Shown piece after piece: positions 17,750 through 28,259 of a stretch of 64,000 nucleotides of DNA. The DNA lies in assembly GCA_964219355.1 (NCBI GenBank), contig CAXPOZ010000002.1:129688-193687 (forward strand), given 5' to 3'. The notes beneath the pieces were generated by a model that was not told the DNA's origin, did no database searches, and saw only the letters and a list, made by a program, of their open reading frames with translations. Both the position numbers and the translations under genes were made by a program. The first letter of the stretch is position 1, and each line of letters opens with the position of its first letter. This stretch comes from Parvularcula sp964219355 (GTDB lineage Bacteria; Pseudomonadota; Alphaproteobacteria; Caulobacterales; Parvularculaceae).

Positions 17750-20023
17750 TCAGTCTTCGTCCTTTTTATTTTCGGCCCGTTGCTGTTCCCATGCCGCATG
17801 ATCCGCATGCACCCGCTCGGCCTCTTCCACGGCGAGGCGCAGTGCTTTTTCAGCGGCCTGTTCCGCCGTCAGGGTAGGGTCTTGCCGGTGGAGGAGTTTG
17901 ACGAAGCTGCCGAACATCCTCTGAAATTCCGGATGGGTGTCGTCAATCATTCCGGCTTTCGCCATAGCCACAACAATGCCCGCGGCGCGCTGGTAAAGGG
18001 GCTGGGCGAGGCTGGGCTGTCCAATCTTTTCGTACTCAATTGCAAGGTTGTAAACGCGGGTGGCGGTGACAAGATGTCGGGGACCCACGCCCTTTTCAGT
18101 GAGCTTCAGGCCTTCATTTTTGTGGTACAGGGCTTTTTCACGCCGCTCTGCGAGGGCTTCGGCATCATTGACCGTCGCATCCGCCCAATCGGAATAGAGC
18201 TGGCCGAGGTTGCCGTGAGCTGAGCCGCGCAGTTCCAGCGCTGCGCCATGGCGTTCAACTATATCTTTCGCACGCAAATATTCGATTTCGGCGTCAGTAA
18301 AGCGCTTCCTTGCCCAGTAAAATGCAGCCAGATTATTGAGAGTGTAAGCCATTTTCAGCGTCAATGCCGGGCTCTTTTCCCGGATCGCTATAGCGTCCTC
18401 GAAATTCAGCTGCGCTTGCTGGTCCAGTTCCGCCTTTTCGTCTTCGTCTTTAGATGCCCGGGACACCCCATCCTGCACCTCCGCCAAATTGCTAAGGGCT
18501 GCGGCATGTTCATCTGTGTCTTTACCATAGGCGGCGATCATCACCGCCACATTGGCATCATAAAGACGCATGGCGCGGCGTAAATCGCCTATACCGACGT
18601 AATAGAAAAGGGCACTCTCATTGATAAAACCGCCAGCCCGCTTGGCGTCCTCCCCTTTAGCCAGATGGGCTTCATCCAGCAAAATATCCGCATGAGGCGC
18701 GAGCCGCCGATAACGTGGCCAGTCCTGGGGGGAGAACTGAACATTCGACGTAAATTGTGCGCGGCCCAACCGCCCGCACAGGCCGATGACAATCGCTTTT
18801 TCTTCCTCGCCCATCAACAGGCGGATCGCGCGCTGGGTCAGACGGTGAATGCGGTTCGTGAAGGCGTTTTCAATCACCCCTTCTTCAAGCAGTGAATGCA
18901 GGCGTAGCTCATTGATAGCCGGGCCAACCACCGTTTGCTCGGCCAGCCGGTCATAGGGCGCAGGTAGGGCTTCCCATCGGTGGGCCGCTATATAGGCCGC
19001 ACCCGTCGCGATATAATCGTCTGCGATATCTTCGGGATTAAGATAGGCGGCAATGCGCAACAGTGCTTGCGCATCGTCACTCAATCGATTGTAGGATTCC
19101 TCGACAGCAACGTAGACTGATTTATCATATGGGTCATCCGAGTTAGGCGCGGACTTGAGCCGCGCATCCAACTGCTCGGCATATTCCTCGACACTCAGTT
19201 TCTCTTCGCTTCCCAGCTTTTTTTCGCTCTTCAGTGTCGCGGCTGCCACCCGGATTGCCAGCGGCAGGCCCTGCAAAACTTCGGTTGCCAGATGGAGCAG
19301 GGTCACATCATTGGGTGCGCCTCGCTCCGATAATTCCGACAGCATCATGGTGGCTGACGAATCGTCCAGCGTCTCCAGTTTGATGGGGCCAAAATTCTCC
19401 CACCCGGTCAGGCGCGATGTGATCAAATGATGCACGCCCGCGGCATTATAAAGTTCTCCGCGCAGGTCGCGCTTCAGCTGCTCGGTATCCACATTATCGA
19501 TGATCACCAGCCATGTTTGGCCAGAATCGTTCATTGCCTGATAGGTCGCCTCGACTAGTGCATTGTCTTTGACTGCGGCGTCGATGCCAAACTGCGTGGC
19601 GATGCCGCGATACCCCTCGGCGTTCAGCCCTTCTTCTCCAGCAGTGATAAAAACGATGCGGTCATAGGTCTTAGTTTCGGCGGCATCTTTCTGGAATGTT
19701 CTGGCCAGCGCCGTCTTCCCGATGCCGCCTGGTCCGATCAGTACGCATTTGGTCGACGTCTTGAATGTTTCGTGGATCTTTGTGAGGTCGTCGACGCGCC
19801 CGAACAGCCCATCGACAACTCCCCGTGTGACTACGGTCGGTTTCGGCGTCGGCAGCGCGCTACGAAATACTCTGACTGCGCTCCGCGCCAGCTTTCCACC
19901 GAATGTCAGAAGGCCAATTACTGCGCCGAGAATGGCCGCGATAAATGCCCACTCTTCGAGCGTTAGACTGCCGATCAATTCCAACAAAATGCGCCCCGCC
20001 TTCCGCGTTCCTCGTGCGACCAT
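17750..20023 (-). CDS. Membrane-anchored STAND (NB-ARC) ATPase with TPR-like repeats
   Basis: This 757-residue protein has one transmembrane helix at about 26-43. A STAND NTPase core follows: Walker A GPGGIGKT (97-104), Walker B LVIIDN (172-177), the arginine finger-like segment HHLITSR (198-204) and a GLPLA motif near 265. A winged-helix region (about 300-420) follows, and then tetratricopeptide-like repeats (about 470-700) with typical ALSNLAEV, LNNLAAFYWARKRF and AHGNLGQLYSDW stretches. The protein ends in a charged helix. STAND proteins act as ligand-triggered switches, including in antiphage defence. No effector domain (nuclease, TIR, protease) is visible, so the output may lie in the membrane segment or a partner. 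Confidence 0.85.
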   Translation of the reverse strand: MVARGTRKAGRILLELIGSLTLEEWAFIAAILGAVIGLLTFGGKLARSAVRVFRSALPTPKPTVVTRGVVDGLFGRVDDLTKIHETFKTSTKCVLIGPGGIGKTALARTFQKDAAETKTYDRIVFITAGEEGLNAEGYRGIATQFGIDAAVKDNALVEATYQAMNDSGQTWLVIIDNVDTEQLKRDLRGELYNAAGVHHLITSRLTGWENFGPIKLETLDDSSATMMLSELSERGAPNDVTLLHLATEVLQGLPLAIRVAAATLKSEKKLGSEEKLSVEEYAEQLDARLKSAPNSDDPYDKSVYVAVEESYNRLSDDAQALLRIAAYLNPEDIADDYIATGAAYIAAHRWEALPAPYDRLAEQTVVGPAINELRLHSLLEEGVIENAFTNRIHRLTQRAIRLLMGEEEKAIVIGLCGRLGRAQFTSNVQFSPQDWPRYRRLAPHADILLDEAHLAKGEDAKRAGGFINESALFYYVGIGDLRRAMRLYDANVAVMIAAYGKDTDEHAAALSNLAEVQDGVSRASKDEDEKAELDQQAQLNFEDAIAIREKSPALTLKMAYTLNNLAAFYWARKRFTDAEIEYLRAKDIVERHGAALELRGSAHGNLGQLYSDWADATVNDAEALAERREKALYHKNEGLKLTEKGVGPRHLVTATRVYNLAIEYEKIGQPSLAQPLYQRAAGIVVAMAKAGMIDDTHPEFQRMFGSFVKLLHRQDPTLTAEQAAEKALRLAVEEAERVHADHAAWEQQRAENKKDED

Positions 20024-20132
20024 AACTCACCGTCCGGGCGGCACAACCTCCGCGTTCTCCATGCCACAGCGGAGAACCCACCCAGCTCTGCCGACAGCAT
20101 TTGCACCCCCTCTCGCCGTCCGCTATTCCTGC

Positions 20133-20206
20133 TCCCTGCCGAGGGGCACCCCGCCGGGGTTGAGAAGCACCCTTTGAACCTGATCCGGCTCACACCGGCG
20201 GAGGGA
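20133..20206 (+). ncRNA. TPP riboswitch (THI element)
   Basis: The conserved core is present in order: GAGGGGCACCCC, then TTGAGA, then ACCCTTTGAACCTGATC and the 3' GGAGGGA. P1 forms between TCCCT (20133-20137) and AGGGA (20202-20206). The 3' strand of P1 is the purine-rich sequence just upstream of the ATG at 20213, so thiamine pyrophosphate binding should hide the ribosome binding site (translational control). It is placed in front of a DUF1801 gene and thiC. Confidence 0.92.
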
Positions 20207-20212
20207 CGGAAA

Positions 20213-20634
20213 ATGACGACGACGATCGGGGCGCCGCCACCGGAGCCCGTCCGGGAAAAGTTCAGCTCTTACGCGCCCGCTCTGCGGCCGGTCCTGCTCC
20301 GGCTGCGCGATCTCATCTTCGCGACCGCTGCCGAAACGAAGGGCGTCGGCCCGCTGACCGAGACCCTCAAATGGGGCGAGCCCTCCTATCTGACCGAAGC
20401 GACGGGCGCCGGCACGACCTTGCGCCTTGCGCCGTCAAAGGACGGGGAGGGCGCGAGCCTCTTTGTCAATTGCCGCACCACGCTCGTCGATGAATGGCGC
20501 ACCCGTTACGGGGACGAGTTGACCCTGATCGGCACCCGCGAGCTTCGGCTCGATCCCGCCTCGCCCTTTCCTGAAGAGATCCTGCGGCAATGCATCGCCA
20601 TGGCCCTGACCTATCACCTAAGAAAGTCCGCCTC

Positions 20635-20638
<4 letters not shown>
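20213..20638 (+). CDS. DUF1801 domain protein in riboswitch-controlled operon
   Basis: This 141-residue protein starts at ATG 20213 immediately after the TPP riboswitch; the upstream in-frame ATG lies inside the riboswitch. The motif TETLKWGEPSYLTE is the signature of DUF1801 (YdhG-like), a small alpha/beta domain related to iron-chaperone-like frataxin folds. The stop overlaps the thiC start (ATGA). Control by TPP and coupling to thiC, an iron-sulfur enzyme, make a role in thiamine synthesis or cluster supply thinkable, but this is inference. Confidence 0.85.
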
Positions 20639-22515
<1,877 letters not shown>

Positions 22516-22521
22516 ACAAAC

Positions 22522-22594
22522 CTCTCCACCCGCTCATCCCCGCGAAGGCGGGGATCTGCCTTTGAGGCGCTGCTCTCTCAATTTCTAAGAATGA
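22522..22594. repeat. 73-bp intergenic repeat, copy 1
   Basis: Starts CTCTCCACCCGCTCATCCCC and contains the hairpin ATCCCCGC-GAAG-GCGGGGAT. A second copy at 23050-23122 differs at 6 of 73 positions, and an inverted partial copy lies at 23154-23185. It begins 7 bp after the thiC stop, so it may also end thiC transcription. Confidence 0.8.
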
Positions 22595-22718
22595 CAGATT
22601 TAACCCGTAGCGAATTATCATTAGTCGGGAGCTAGTATGTCCCAATCGGGCGTACGCCCTCGGAGAGACAAAATTCACATCAACTGCATTTTGACAATAT
22701 GCAGATGCCTATCCTTGG

Positions 22719-23006
22719 TTGAGTATTGCGGTGAGCAATCTGAGGGAGGATCAGTTGGCCTACATAGCAGATGATATTCGAGAGTTTGCAGGCAAAACTA
22801 TTCAAAAAGCGCGAGCCGAGGGGCGAGAGCTGGTTCTTGTCAGGGCGCGAGAAGTTCACGACGGGCTGAATCTTAAGTCAGCTTTTCCGAATGTCTGTCA
22901 GGCGTTGCAGGGGCAAAAATTCCTCACGCAGTATAATGTTCGTGTGCGTGAAATCTTTCGGCCGTGCCCCAGCTCCACAACGGAATTCGCCTTTCAACTG
23001 AACTGA
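22719..23006 (+). CDS. Small hypothetical protein
   Basis: A 95-residue frame, AT-richer than its neighbours, lies between the two copies of the 73-bp repeat. The annotated start is a TTG; a GTG at 22731 is an alternative. The sequence reads as a compact alpha/beta domain (IADDIREFAGKTIQKARAEG, then VLVRAREVHDGLNL and VCQALQGQKFL). It lacks a signal peptide and membrane helices. No family recognised. Location between repeats and different composition suggest it was acquired. Coding status is probable, not certain. Confidence 0.5.
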   Translation: MSIAVSNLREDQLAYIADDIREFAGKTIQKARAEGRELVLVRAREVHDGLNLKSAFPNVCQALQGQKFLTQYNVRVREIFRPCPSSTTEFAFQLN

Positions 23007-23049
23007 TTCATCCTCCCTTGCGTCACCCCGGGTTTACCCCGGGGGCCAT

Positions 23050-23122
23050 CTCTCCACCCGCTCATCCCCGCGACGGCGGGGATCTGCCTCTGGGGCGCTG
23101 CTCTCTCCGTTTCTAAGAGTGA
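23050..23122. repeat. 73-bp intergenic repeat, copy 2
   Basis: About 92 percent identical to copy 1 at 22522-22594. The hairpin loop differs (GACG for GAAG) while the stem is preserved. Confidence 0.8.
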
Positions 23123-23153
23123 AGGGACAGACCTAAACTTCCCATGTAAGACC

Positions 23154-23185
23154 AGATGCCCGCCTTCGCGGGCATGAGCGGAGAG
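23154..23185. repeat. Inverted partial copy of the 73-bp repeat
   Basis: Read on the minus strand it starts CTCTCCGCTCAT and then forms ATGCCCGC-GAAG-GCGGGCAT. Compared with copy 1, a C-G pair of the stem has become G-C on both sides, so pairing is kept. Confidence 0.75.
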
Positions 23186-23348
23186 AATTGAAACTCATCC
23201 CCACGGCCTGACGGATGGTAAGCCCTTGAAAATACGCTGGATTGCCGCCCGGCACCGGTTCGCTTGCGAAACGCATACGCGACCAACTGCAAAACCCGCG
23301 CATCCGGCGTCCAAATCCATGTAGGGTCCCTCATGATCATTCCAGACA

Positions 23349-23379
23349 CCCGCGCGGAGGATCTGACGCGCGGGGTTTT
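23349..23379 (+). terminator. Intrinsic terminator
   Basis: CCCGCGCG (23349-23356) pairs with CGCGCGGG (23367-23374), followed by G-TTTTCTT. It lies upstream of the lipoprotein gene at 23410 and ends any transcription coming from the small hypothetical gene or thiC side. Confidence 0.75.
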
Positions 23380-23409
23380 CTTGTGAAGTAGGACGTGAGG
23401 GGAGCAAAT

Positions 23410-24045
23410 ATGCATTTGTTGAAGAATACGGGGCGGACACTGGCGGCGTTTATCCTAGTGGGCGGTCTGGCCGCCTGCGGCGGCAATGACGGCGGGGAAG
23501 AAGAAACCACTGCCGAGGCCAAAACGGAAAAACCCGCCGAAAAGGCCAGCGCGAAAAAAGCCGAGGCGGAAGTTGACGGACAATTGTTCGCGGCGGTGAA
23601 TGATGACCGGCGCAGCTGGTATGTCACCCATCTCGAAAGCGACGGCGACTGGCAGAGCGGCAGTTTCTGGCGCGCCATGTCGCTCAAAGACACCTATCAG
23701 GTGACACTCTTTGGACTGACGAGCAAAGCCGCAAAGCCTTCCGGCAAGGGCGATGTGATGATGAGCCTCGTCGTGCAGGGCGAGACCAACAATGTACGCG
23801 TCGTCAGTGCGGAGCTGACCTTTTTCGCTGATGGCCTCAGCAAGACGTGGACTTCAGAGAATAGCGGCGGCGCGAAGGTGATGCTCAACCGCTTCATCAT
23901 TGATGGCGACTATATCGATATTGGTGGCGGGTTTTCCGGCGTGGTCGAGCTGCCGGCCGACAGTACGGCGTCGACGGACCAGCCGGAGACATTCGAGATC
24001 AAGGATGGCTCCTTTGCCGTCCGGGTGCGTCAGTTCCAGCGCTGA
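23410..24045 (+). CDS. Hypothetical lipoprotein
   Basis: This 211-residue protein starts at ATG 23410 with GAGGGGAGC upstream; a GTG 15 bp earlier is less likely. The lipoprotein signal ends VGGLAACGG. A low-complexity Glu/Lys/Ala stretch (about residues 25-55) links to a beta-rich C-terminal domain without known motif. The signal/linker layout is like that of the lipoprotein at 13674-14360, but the globular domains differ. Function unknown. Confidence 0.72.
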   Translation: MHLLKNTGRTLAAFILVGGLAACGGNDGGEEETTAEAKTEKPAEKASAKKAEAEVDGQLFAAVNDDRRSWYVTHLESDGDWQSGSFWRAMSLKDTYQVTLFGLTSKAAKPSGKGDVMMSLVVQGETNNVRVVSAELTFFADGLSKTWTSENSGGAKVMLNRFIIDGDYIDIGGGFSGVVELPADSTASTDQPETFEIKDGSFAVRVRQFQR

Positions 24046-24071
24046 GGCCGGGGCGACGCGGCTCAACAAAA

Positions 24072-24097
24072 AACCCCCGCCGGTGAGGGCGGGGGTT
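24072..24097. terminator. Bidirectional intrinsic terminator
   Basis: AACCCCCGCC pairs with GGCGGGGGTT around GGTGAG. The plus side continues into a T-rich stretch (GATTTTCTTTTT) and the minus side into TTTTTTG, so it can end both the lipoprotein gene and the cold shock gene. Confidence 0.85.
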
Positions 24098-24147
24098 CGT
24101 GATTTTCTTTTTGCGCTACCGCTGCGCTGCTTGAGCGCGAGAAAGAC

Positions 24148-24357
24148 TTAGGCAAGCTCGATCGTCGAGACGGCCATTTTGCCGCTGCGCTGGTCGCGCT
24201 CGGTTTCGAACTTGACTTTCTGGCCTTCGTTGAGCGGGGCAAGGCCCGAACGCTCAAGGGCAGAAGCGTGAACGAAAACGTCGGTAGAACCGTCTTCAGG
24301 CTGAATAAAGCCGTAGCCTTTTTGGGTGTTGAAGAACTTTACGGTACCAGTGGTCAT
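24148..24357 (-). CDS. Cold shock protein (CspA family)
   Basis: This 69-residue single OB-fold protein has the RNA-binding motifs KGYGFIQ (RNP1) and VFVHAS (RNP2) and the usual TGTVKFFN start. It binds single-stranded RNA or DNA and melts secondary structure at low temperature. Which Csp paralogue it is cannot be said. The long upstream gap (about 360 bp to the next gene) leaves room for a structured 5' leader as is common for csp genes. Confidence 0.95.
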   Translation of the reverse strand: MTTGTVKFFNTQKGYGFIQPEDGSTDVFVHASALERSGLAPLNEGQKVKFETERDQRSGKMAVSTIELA

Positions 24358-24719
24358 GGGATTTCCTTTCGTGACCTCTTGAGAAAGCGACCCGGCACTT
24401 CATGGCCTTGGCCGCCTGGGCAGTCGATATTCTGGGAAGAGGTCTAAAAGTCGGCGCTTGCTGAGAGTCGCGTAGTAGAAATCGTCCGGCAAACACCGAT
24501 TCCCACGACATGTGCGGACAACGGGGCAAAGTCAAACGAAAATAATTTCATGAAGGAGTACGCAGGTTGTAAGCCGTTTTCGGGCGTGTTCTCTTGGAAA
24601 ACTGGCGAGAAACCTTGTTTTTTTGCAGTTAACGCCCATATTCGACCCATACTTTGTTTAGTGCGCCGAGGCGCATTTGTGGCTTTCCCCGCGGGCAAGC
24701 GGGGCGGAAGGAACTTCCC
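24358..24719. other. 362-bp divergent intergenic region
   Basis: The region separates the cold shock gene (minus) from a small basic protein gene (plus). The part next to the cold shock gene is likely its 5' leader. AT-rich tracts lie around 24535-24550 and 24615-24660. No coding region or known RNA element recognised. Confidence 0.5.
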
Positions 24720-24887
24720 ATGACCAGTACATCGAATTCGCCCAACGCCCGGCGCCTCGCCCGTGACGAAGCGGAACGGCTGGTCATGGAAGAGGTCAAA
24801 GCCGTTTCCGAGGAGCGTCAGGCGCGCTCGGCGGCTTTGCGCAAGGCGCGGCTGGCCCGCGAAGCCCGTAAGGCCAAAAAAGACTGA
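24720..24887 (+). CDS. Small charged helical protein
   Basis: This 55-residue protein starts at ATG 24720, with GGAAGGAAC just upstream. Almost the whole chain is one predicted charged helix (RRLARDEAERLVMEEVKAVSE, then basic repeats ending RKAKKD). No cysteine, signal peptide or domain. Clear ribosome binding site and codon use argue that it is expressed; function unknown. Confidence 0.6.
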   Translation: MTSTSNSPNARRLARDEAERLVMEEVKAVSEERQARSAALRKARLAREARKAKKD

Positions 24888-24890
24888 TTT

Positions 24891-25397
24891 TCAGCCTTCG
24901 AATAAAATCTCATCAAGCGGCGCCCATGGCCCGCCCATATAGAACCATAGCGCGATCCCTTCGCCCGTTGCGGTGAACGGGGTGAAGCTGCCCCGAACCG
25001 AGCCCAGCGTGCGCTGCGCTCGCCGGCGAGTGACGCGGTTCTGCACAGTCATGTGCGGTGCGAAGGGTTTTTTATCCTCGCGGCGCAGATGGGCGCTATA
25101 TTCATCAGCAATCCGTGTCCTGAGGGCTATGAGCTCAGGCGCGTGAAGTTCCAGTGCCACGCCGTTGGACATCGACATTGGGGCGGTCACCTCAATCGGG
25201 AAGGGCGCGATCCCTTTGGTGATCTCGCGGATCCTCTTTGCCACTTCCTCGGGCTCACGTTCGGGTAGATGGCGAAAGAGTGTCACATGCGCTGGCGTGC
25301 GTGCGGCGGGGTAGTAGCGGTCGCGCAGGCGCTGGAATTTCGCCTGGGATTCCTTGTCGACGATCAGCGTCGCGATGATCGGGCGAAGCTCTGCCAT
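24891..25397 (-). CDS. 2H phosphoesterase (2'-5' RNA ligase family)
   Basis: This 168-residue protein has the two HxT motifs that define the 2H phosphoesterase superfamily: H37-V-T39 in AHVTLF and H115-M-T117 in PHMTVQN. Length and layout match the bacterial LigT/ThpR-like group, which hydrolyses cyclic phosphodiesters or ligates RNA ends. It is divergent from the DUF167 gene. Cellular substrate unknown. Confidence 0.85.
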   Translation of the reverse strand: MAELRPIIATLIVDKESQAKFQRLRDRYYPAARTPAHVTLFRHLPEREPEEVAKRIREITKGIAPFPIEVTAPMSMSNGVALELHAPELIALRTRIADEYSAHLRREDKKPFAPHMTVQNRVTRRRAQRTLGSVRGSFTPFTATGEGIALWFYMGGPWAPLDEILFEG

Positions 25398-25443
25398 GGG
25401 GAGGGGCTTGGCATGAAACCCGCCCGCCCGCTAGGTCTGGCGC

Positions 25444-25749
25444 ATGTCAGAGAACGCCCCGATCCTGCTGCTTCGTGTCACGCCCGGCGCCGCGAGCGCA
25501 GGGCTGGCTGGCATCTGGGAGAGCCCTGAAGGCGAGCGCCGCCTGATCGTCCGGGTGACTGCGGCGCCCGAGAAAGGCAAGGCGAACAAGGCGGCCGTCG
25601 CGCTCATCGCGAAGGCGTTGGGCGTGGCAAAATCCTCCGTCTCGGTCATTTCTGGCTAGACGGACCGGAACAAGGCCTTGCGCATTAATGCAGAGGGCGC
25701 CGGTGACGCCATCGCCCGGCTAATGGCTGATGCCGCTGCTGCGCGCTAA
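25444..25749 (+). pseudogene. DUF167 (YggU) gene interrupted by in-frame amber codon
   Basis: The frame starts at ATG 25444 and encodes a typical YggU-family protein up to SVSVISG, then meets TAG at 25657-25659. The same frame continues for 30 codons (TDRNKALRINAEGAGDAIARL and on) to a TAA at 25747-25749. That continuation matches the family's conserved SGxxSRxKxLRI segment, and the total (101 codons) is the normal length. One base change from GAG, CAG or AAG would explain the stop. It is either a recent pseudogene, a read-through amber or a sequencing error. The end overlaps the convergent nhaC-like gene by 4 bp. Confidence 0.8.
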
Positions 25750-27191
25750 CTTACGGTCAGCAGCCCGGCGATGATGTATAATCCGCCTGCGATCAATGCG
25801 GCGAACAGTGCATAGGGTAGCTGCGTTCTCACATGGGAGAGGTGCTCAGTTCCCGAGGCTACACTGGCGATCAGGGTTGTGTCGGAAATCGGTGAGCAGT
25901 GATCGCCGAAAACTCCGCCGCCCAGGACTGCGGCCAGCGCGAGAGAAGGCGGAATTCCGAGTGCCTGAGCCAGCGGCATCGCGATGGGCACGAGGATGCC
26001 GTAGGTGCCCCAGCTCGTCCCGGTCATGAAGCTCGTTGCGCCAGCAGCGGCGAACAATATGGCGGGTACGGTAAAACCGGGGAGGGAGCCTGCGGCAATG
26101 GAGGACACGTAATCACCCGTCCCGAGTGCACGCAAGGAGGCACCGAGCGCAATGGAGAGGAGCAGGACCGTCACCAGCGGCACCATCTCGCCAATGCCCT
26201 TGAAGGCTTTATCCTGCAGCTCGCTGCCTTTCATGGCGCGCTCGGCCAACAGCATCAGGCCCGATACGCTGATCGCGAGGGTGATCGCCCAGAGGATCGA
26301 TTTGGCGCCATCGCCCTTGGTCATGCAGCGGCCTAGCTCACTGAAGTGACCTGCACTGAACTGCGTCCTCAGCCATTCGGCGGTGCTCGCAACGCCAGCT
26401 TCGGCAGCCATACTTCCCGCGCCGGTGATGAACATGAAAAGGAGGGCGCTGCCGACCATGATGAGCAGCGGTAGCCACATATACCGCGCCTTTGTCGGGG
26501 CGGGGCCGGCTTCCTCGATACCGCCTTCGACCCGGGCATCGGCTTTCGCCATGGGGCCAAACACCTTGCCGGTGAAGACGGTGAAATAGACGATGGCAAT
26601 CGTGATGAGGGCGTAGAAATTCCACGGCACGGAGCCGAAGACGATGTTGTTGGGGCTCTCGAATTCATAGACCTCGACAAGGCCCAGCGCATAGGCGCCC
26701 CATGCATTCAGGATAAGGATCACACTGATCGGAGCGCTCGTTGAGTCGATGATATAGGCGAGGCGCTCCCGCGAAAGGCCGTGAGCGTCGTAAAGTGGGC
26801 GGCCGAGGACCCCGGCGCTGAGCAGGCTGACATTGGTCTCAATGAAAATCGCCGAGCCGGTACCCGCCACGGCCAGCTCCGCTCGCCGCCTTGTCCCGGC
26901 AAGCCCGCTTGAGATCAGGGCCTTGGCCATCGCTGCCACGCCGCCGGAATCGCGCATGAAGGCGATGAGGGCGCCGATCAACAGGCAGAAAAGGAGGATC
27001 TGCGTATTATATCCGCTCTCGAACACCGCGACTGTCCGGTCGATGGCGCCCAGCGCACCGAGGATGGGGTTGAACCCGTCGATCAGGCTTTCAGACAGGA
27101 ACAGCGCTGCAATCAGCGCGGCATAAACATTCCGGGCGAATACGGCGATGAGGATGGCCGCCACGGGCGGCACGAGAGTGAGGGCGTCCAT
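25746..27191 (-). CDS. Na+/H+ antiporter, NhaC family
   Basis: This 481-residue integral membrane protein has about 11-12 helices. Conserved family stretches include GTGSAIFIETNVSLLSAGVLGRP, IIDSTSAPISV and GTSWGTYGILVPIAMPLA, with GGGVFGDHCSPISDTTL near the C-terminus. The last is the hallmark of NhaC-type antiporters, exchanging sodium for protons (some relatives carry lactate, malate or amino acids). Fits a marine organism. Stands alone. Confidence 0.9.
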   Translation of the reverse strand: MDALTLVPPVAAILIAVFARNVYAALIAALFLSESLIDGFNPILGALGAIDRTVAVFESGYNTQILLFCLLIGALIAFMRDSGGVAAMAKALISSGLAGTRRRAELAVAGTGSAIFIETNVSLLSAGVLGRPLYDAHGLSRERLAYIIDSTSAPISVILILNAWGAYALGLVEVYEFESPNNIVFGSVPWNFYALITIAIVYFTVFTGKVFGPMAKADARVEGGIEEAGPAPTKARYMWLPLLIMVGSALLFMFITGAGSMAAEAGVASTAEWLRTQFSAGHFSELGRCMTKGDGAKSILWAITLAISVSGLMLLAERAMKGSELQDKAFKGIGEMVPLVTVLLLSIALGASLRALGTGDYVSSIAAGSLPGFTVPAILFAAAGATSFMTGTSWGTYGILVPIAMPLAQALGIPPSLALAAVLGGGVFGDHCSPISDTTLIASVASGTEHLSHVRTQLPYALFAALIAGGLYIIAGLLTVS

Positions 27192-27278
27192 CTATTATCC
27201 CCGGCAACAGGCTCAAGAGGCGGGAACGTGGCGGAATTTCGTGGCCATGACCAGACCGGCTGTGATGGGGCCTCGGGC

Positions 27279-28259
27279 CTAGCCGTCATGGGCGGTAAGC
27301 AGGCGCTCAAGTGTCTCCCGGTCAATCGGCAGGACGGTGCCGTGGCGGGAGCCTTCAGGGAAGCTGAGCTTGTCCGAGATATCCTCCCAGTGAATGAGGT
27401 CGGGTGAGCGGAGGCCCATCATACGATGCTCCATATACGCATCATAATAGACGTAGAACTGCTCGCCGATCTTCACCGAAGTTGGCCCCTCAACCCAGAC
27501 CTCGTCAGGGGATATGGGCGGTGAGGCGGGGCCCCATGGCCCCTCGGGGTCGGCGGCGATGGCAATGCGGACATTCTTTTCAGGTTCAGGTCGCTTGGTC
27601 TCGTCTTTCAGGAACATGATATAGCGTTCCCCGTCGCGCAGGATATTCGCATCGATCGAGACGAACCCGCCATCATAGAAGAGGGCGGTGGGGGAATAGG
27701 TCTCGAAATCCTTCTTCTTTGTATAATAGACGCGGTGATTGATCGATTTGCCAGTGGTCGAGCGGATGTCGCCACGGTCATCGGTCTCGGGGAACCGTCC
27801 GGGCACGGCGGAGGACCAGAAGATGAGATATTCGCCGTCTTCCTCATCATAGAAGATTTCAGGCGCCCAGCTGTTCATCACCCCGACCGTTCCCCGCATG
27901 ACAGGCAGCTCGGTCTGTTCGCTCCAGGTGATCAGGTCATCGGAATGGGCAATGGCGATATTGTCCTCCCACCAGCCGGTGGTCCAGACCAAGTGATAGC
28001 GGCCATCCCCGCCAAGAATGATGCAAGGGTCGCGCATCAGCCTGCCGCCCACCAGCGGAGGCAGGACCGATGCACCTTCATTGATATCGTGCCAGTCGAG
28101 CCCGTCTTCGGACCAGGCAAGATGCAAACCCGTTTCACCATCATTGCGGAAAGAGGAGAAGAGATAGACCGTGTCACTTTCCGGGAGCTCGTCACCGGCA
28201 AGCGCACAGCTTACGGAGGAAAAGATAAGGCCAAGACCGAGGGCGAGTTTAGCGAACAT
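27279..28259 (-). CDS. Glycoside hydrolase, GH43-like five-bladed beta-propeller, exported
   Basis: This 326-residue protein starts at the ATG at 28257-28259, with GGGAGGAAAC upstream. A signal peptide ends CALAGD. The remaining chain shows repeated beta-propeller blades (LHLAWSEDGLDW, YHLVWTTGWWEDNIAIAHSDDLITW, MGLRSPDLIHWEDI). RDPCIILGGDGRYHLVW and MNSWAPEIFYDEEDGEYLIFW place acidic residues as in clan GH-F (families 43, 62, 117). Likely cleaves arabinose-, xylose- or galactose-type side chains. It is not linked to the other carbohydrate genes in an operon. Confidence 0.8.
   Translation of the reverse strand: MFAKLALGLGLIFSSVSCALAGDELPESDTVYLFSSFRNDGETGLHLAWSEDGLDWHDINEGASVLPPLVGGRLMRDPCIILGGDGRYHLVWTTGWWEDNIAIAHSDDLITWSEQTELPVMRGTVGVMNSWAPEIFYDEEDGEYLIFWSSAVPGRFPETDDRGDIRSTTGKSINHRVYYTKKKDFETYSPTALFYDGGFVSIDANILRDGERYIMFLKDETKRPEPEKNVRIAIAADPEGPWGPASPPISPDEVWVEGPTSVKIGEQFYVYYDAYMEHRMMGLRSPDLIHWEDISDKLSFPEGSRHGTVLPIDRETLERLLTAHDG

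Larger units (their letters stand above)
23007..23409. other. 403-bp non-coding stretch with repeats and terminator
   Basis: The stretch holds the second copy of the 73-bp repeat (23050-23122), an inverted partial copy (23154-23185) and an intrinsic terminator (23349-23379). Positions 23186-23348 contain no recognised gene or RNA. Confidence 0.6.

Noticed and set aside
23200..23345. Possible structured RNA or tRNA between repeats
   Set aside because: No T-loop consensus, anticodon stem or CCA end on either strand, and no match to tmRNA, SRP or 6S RNA features I know.
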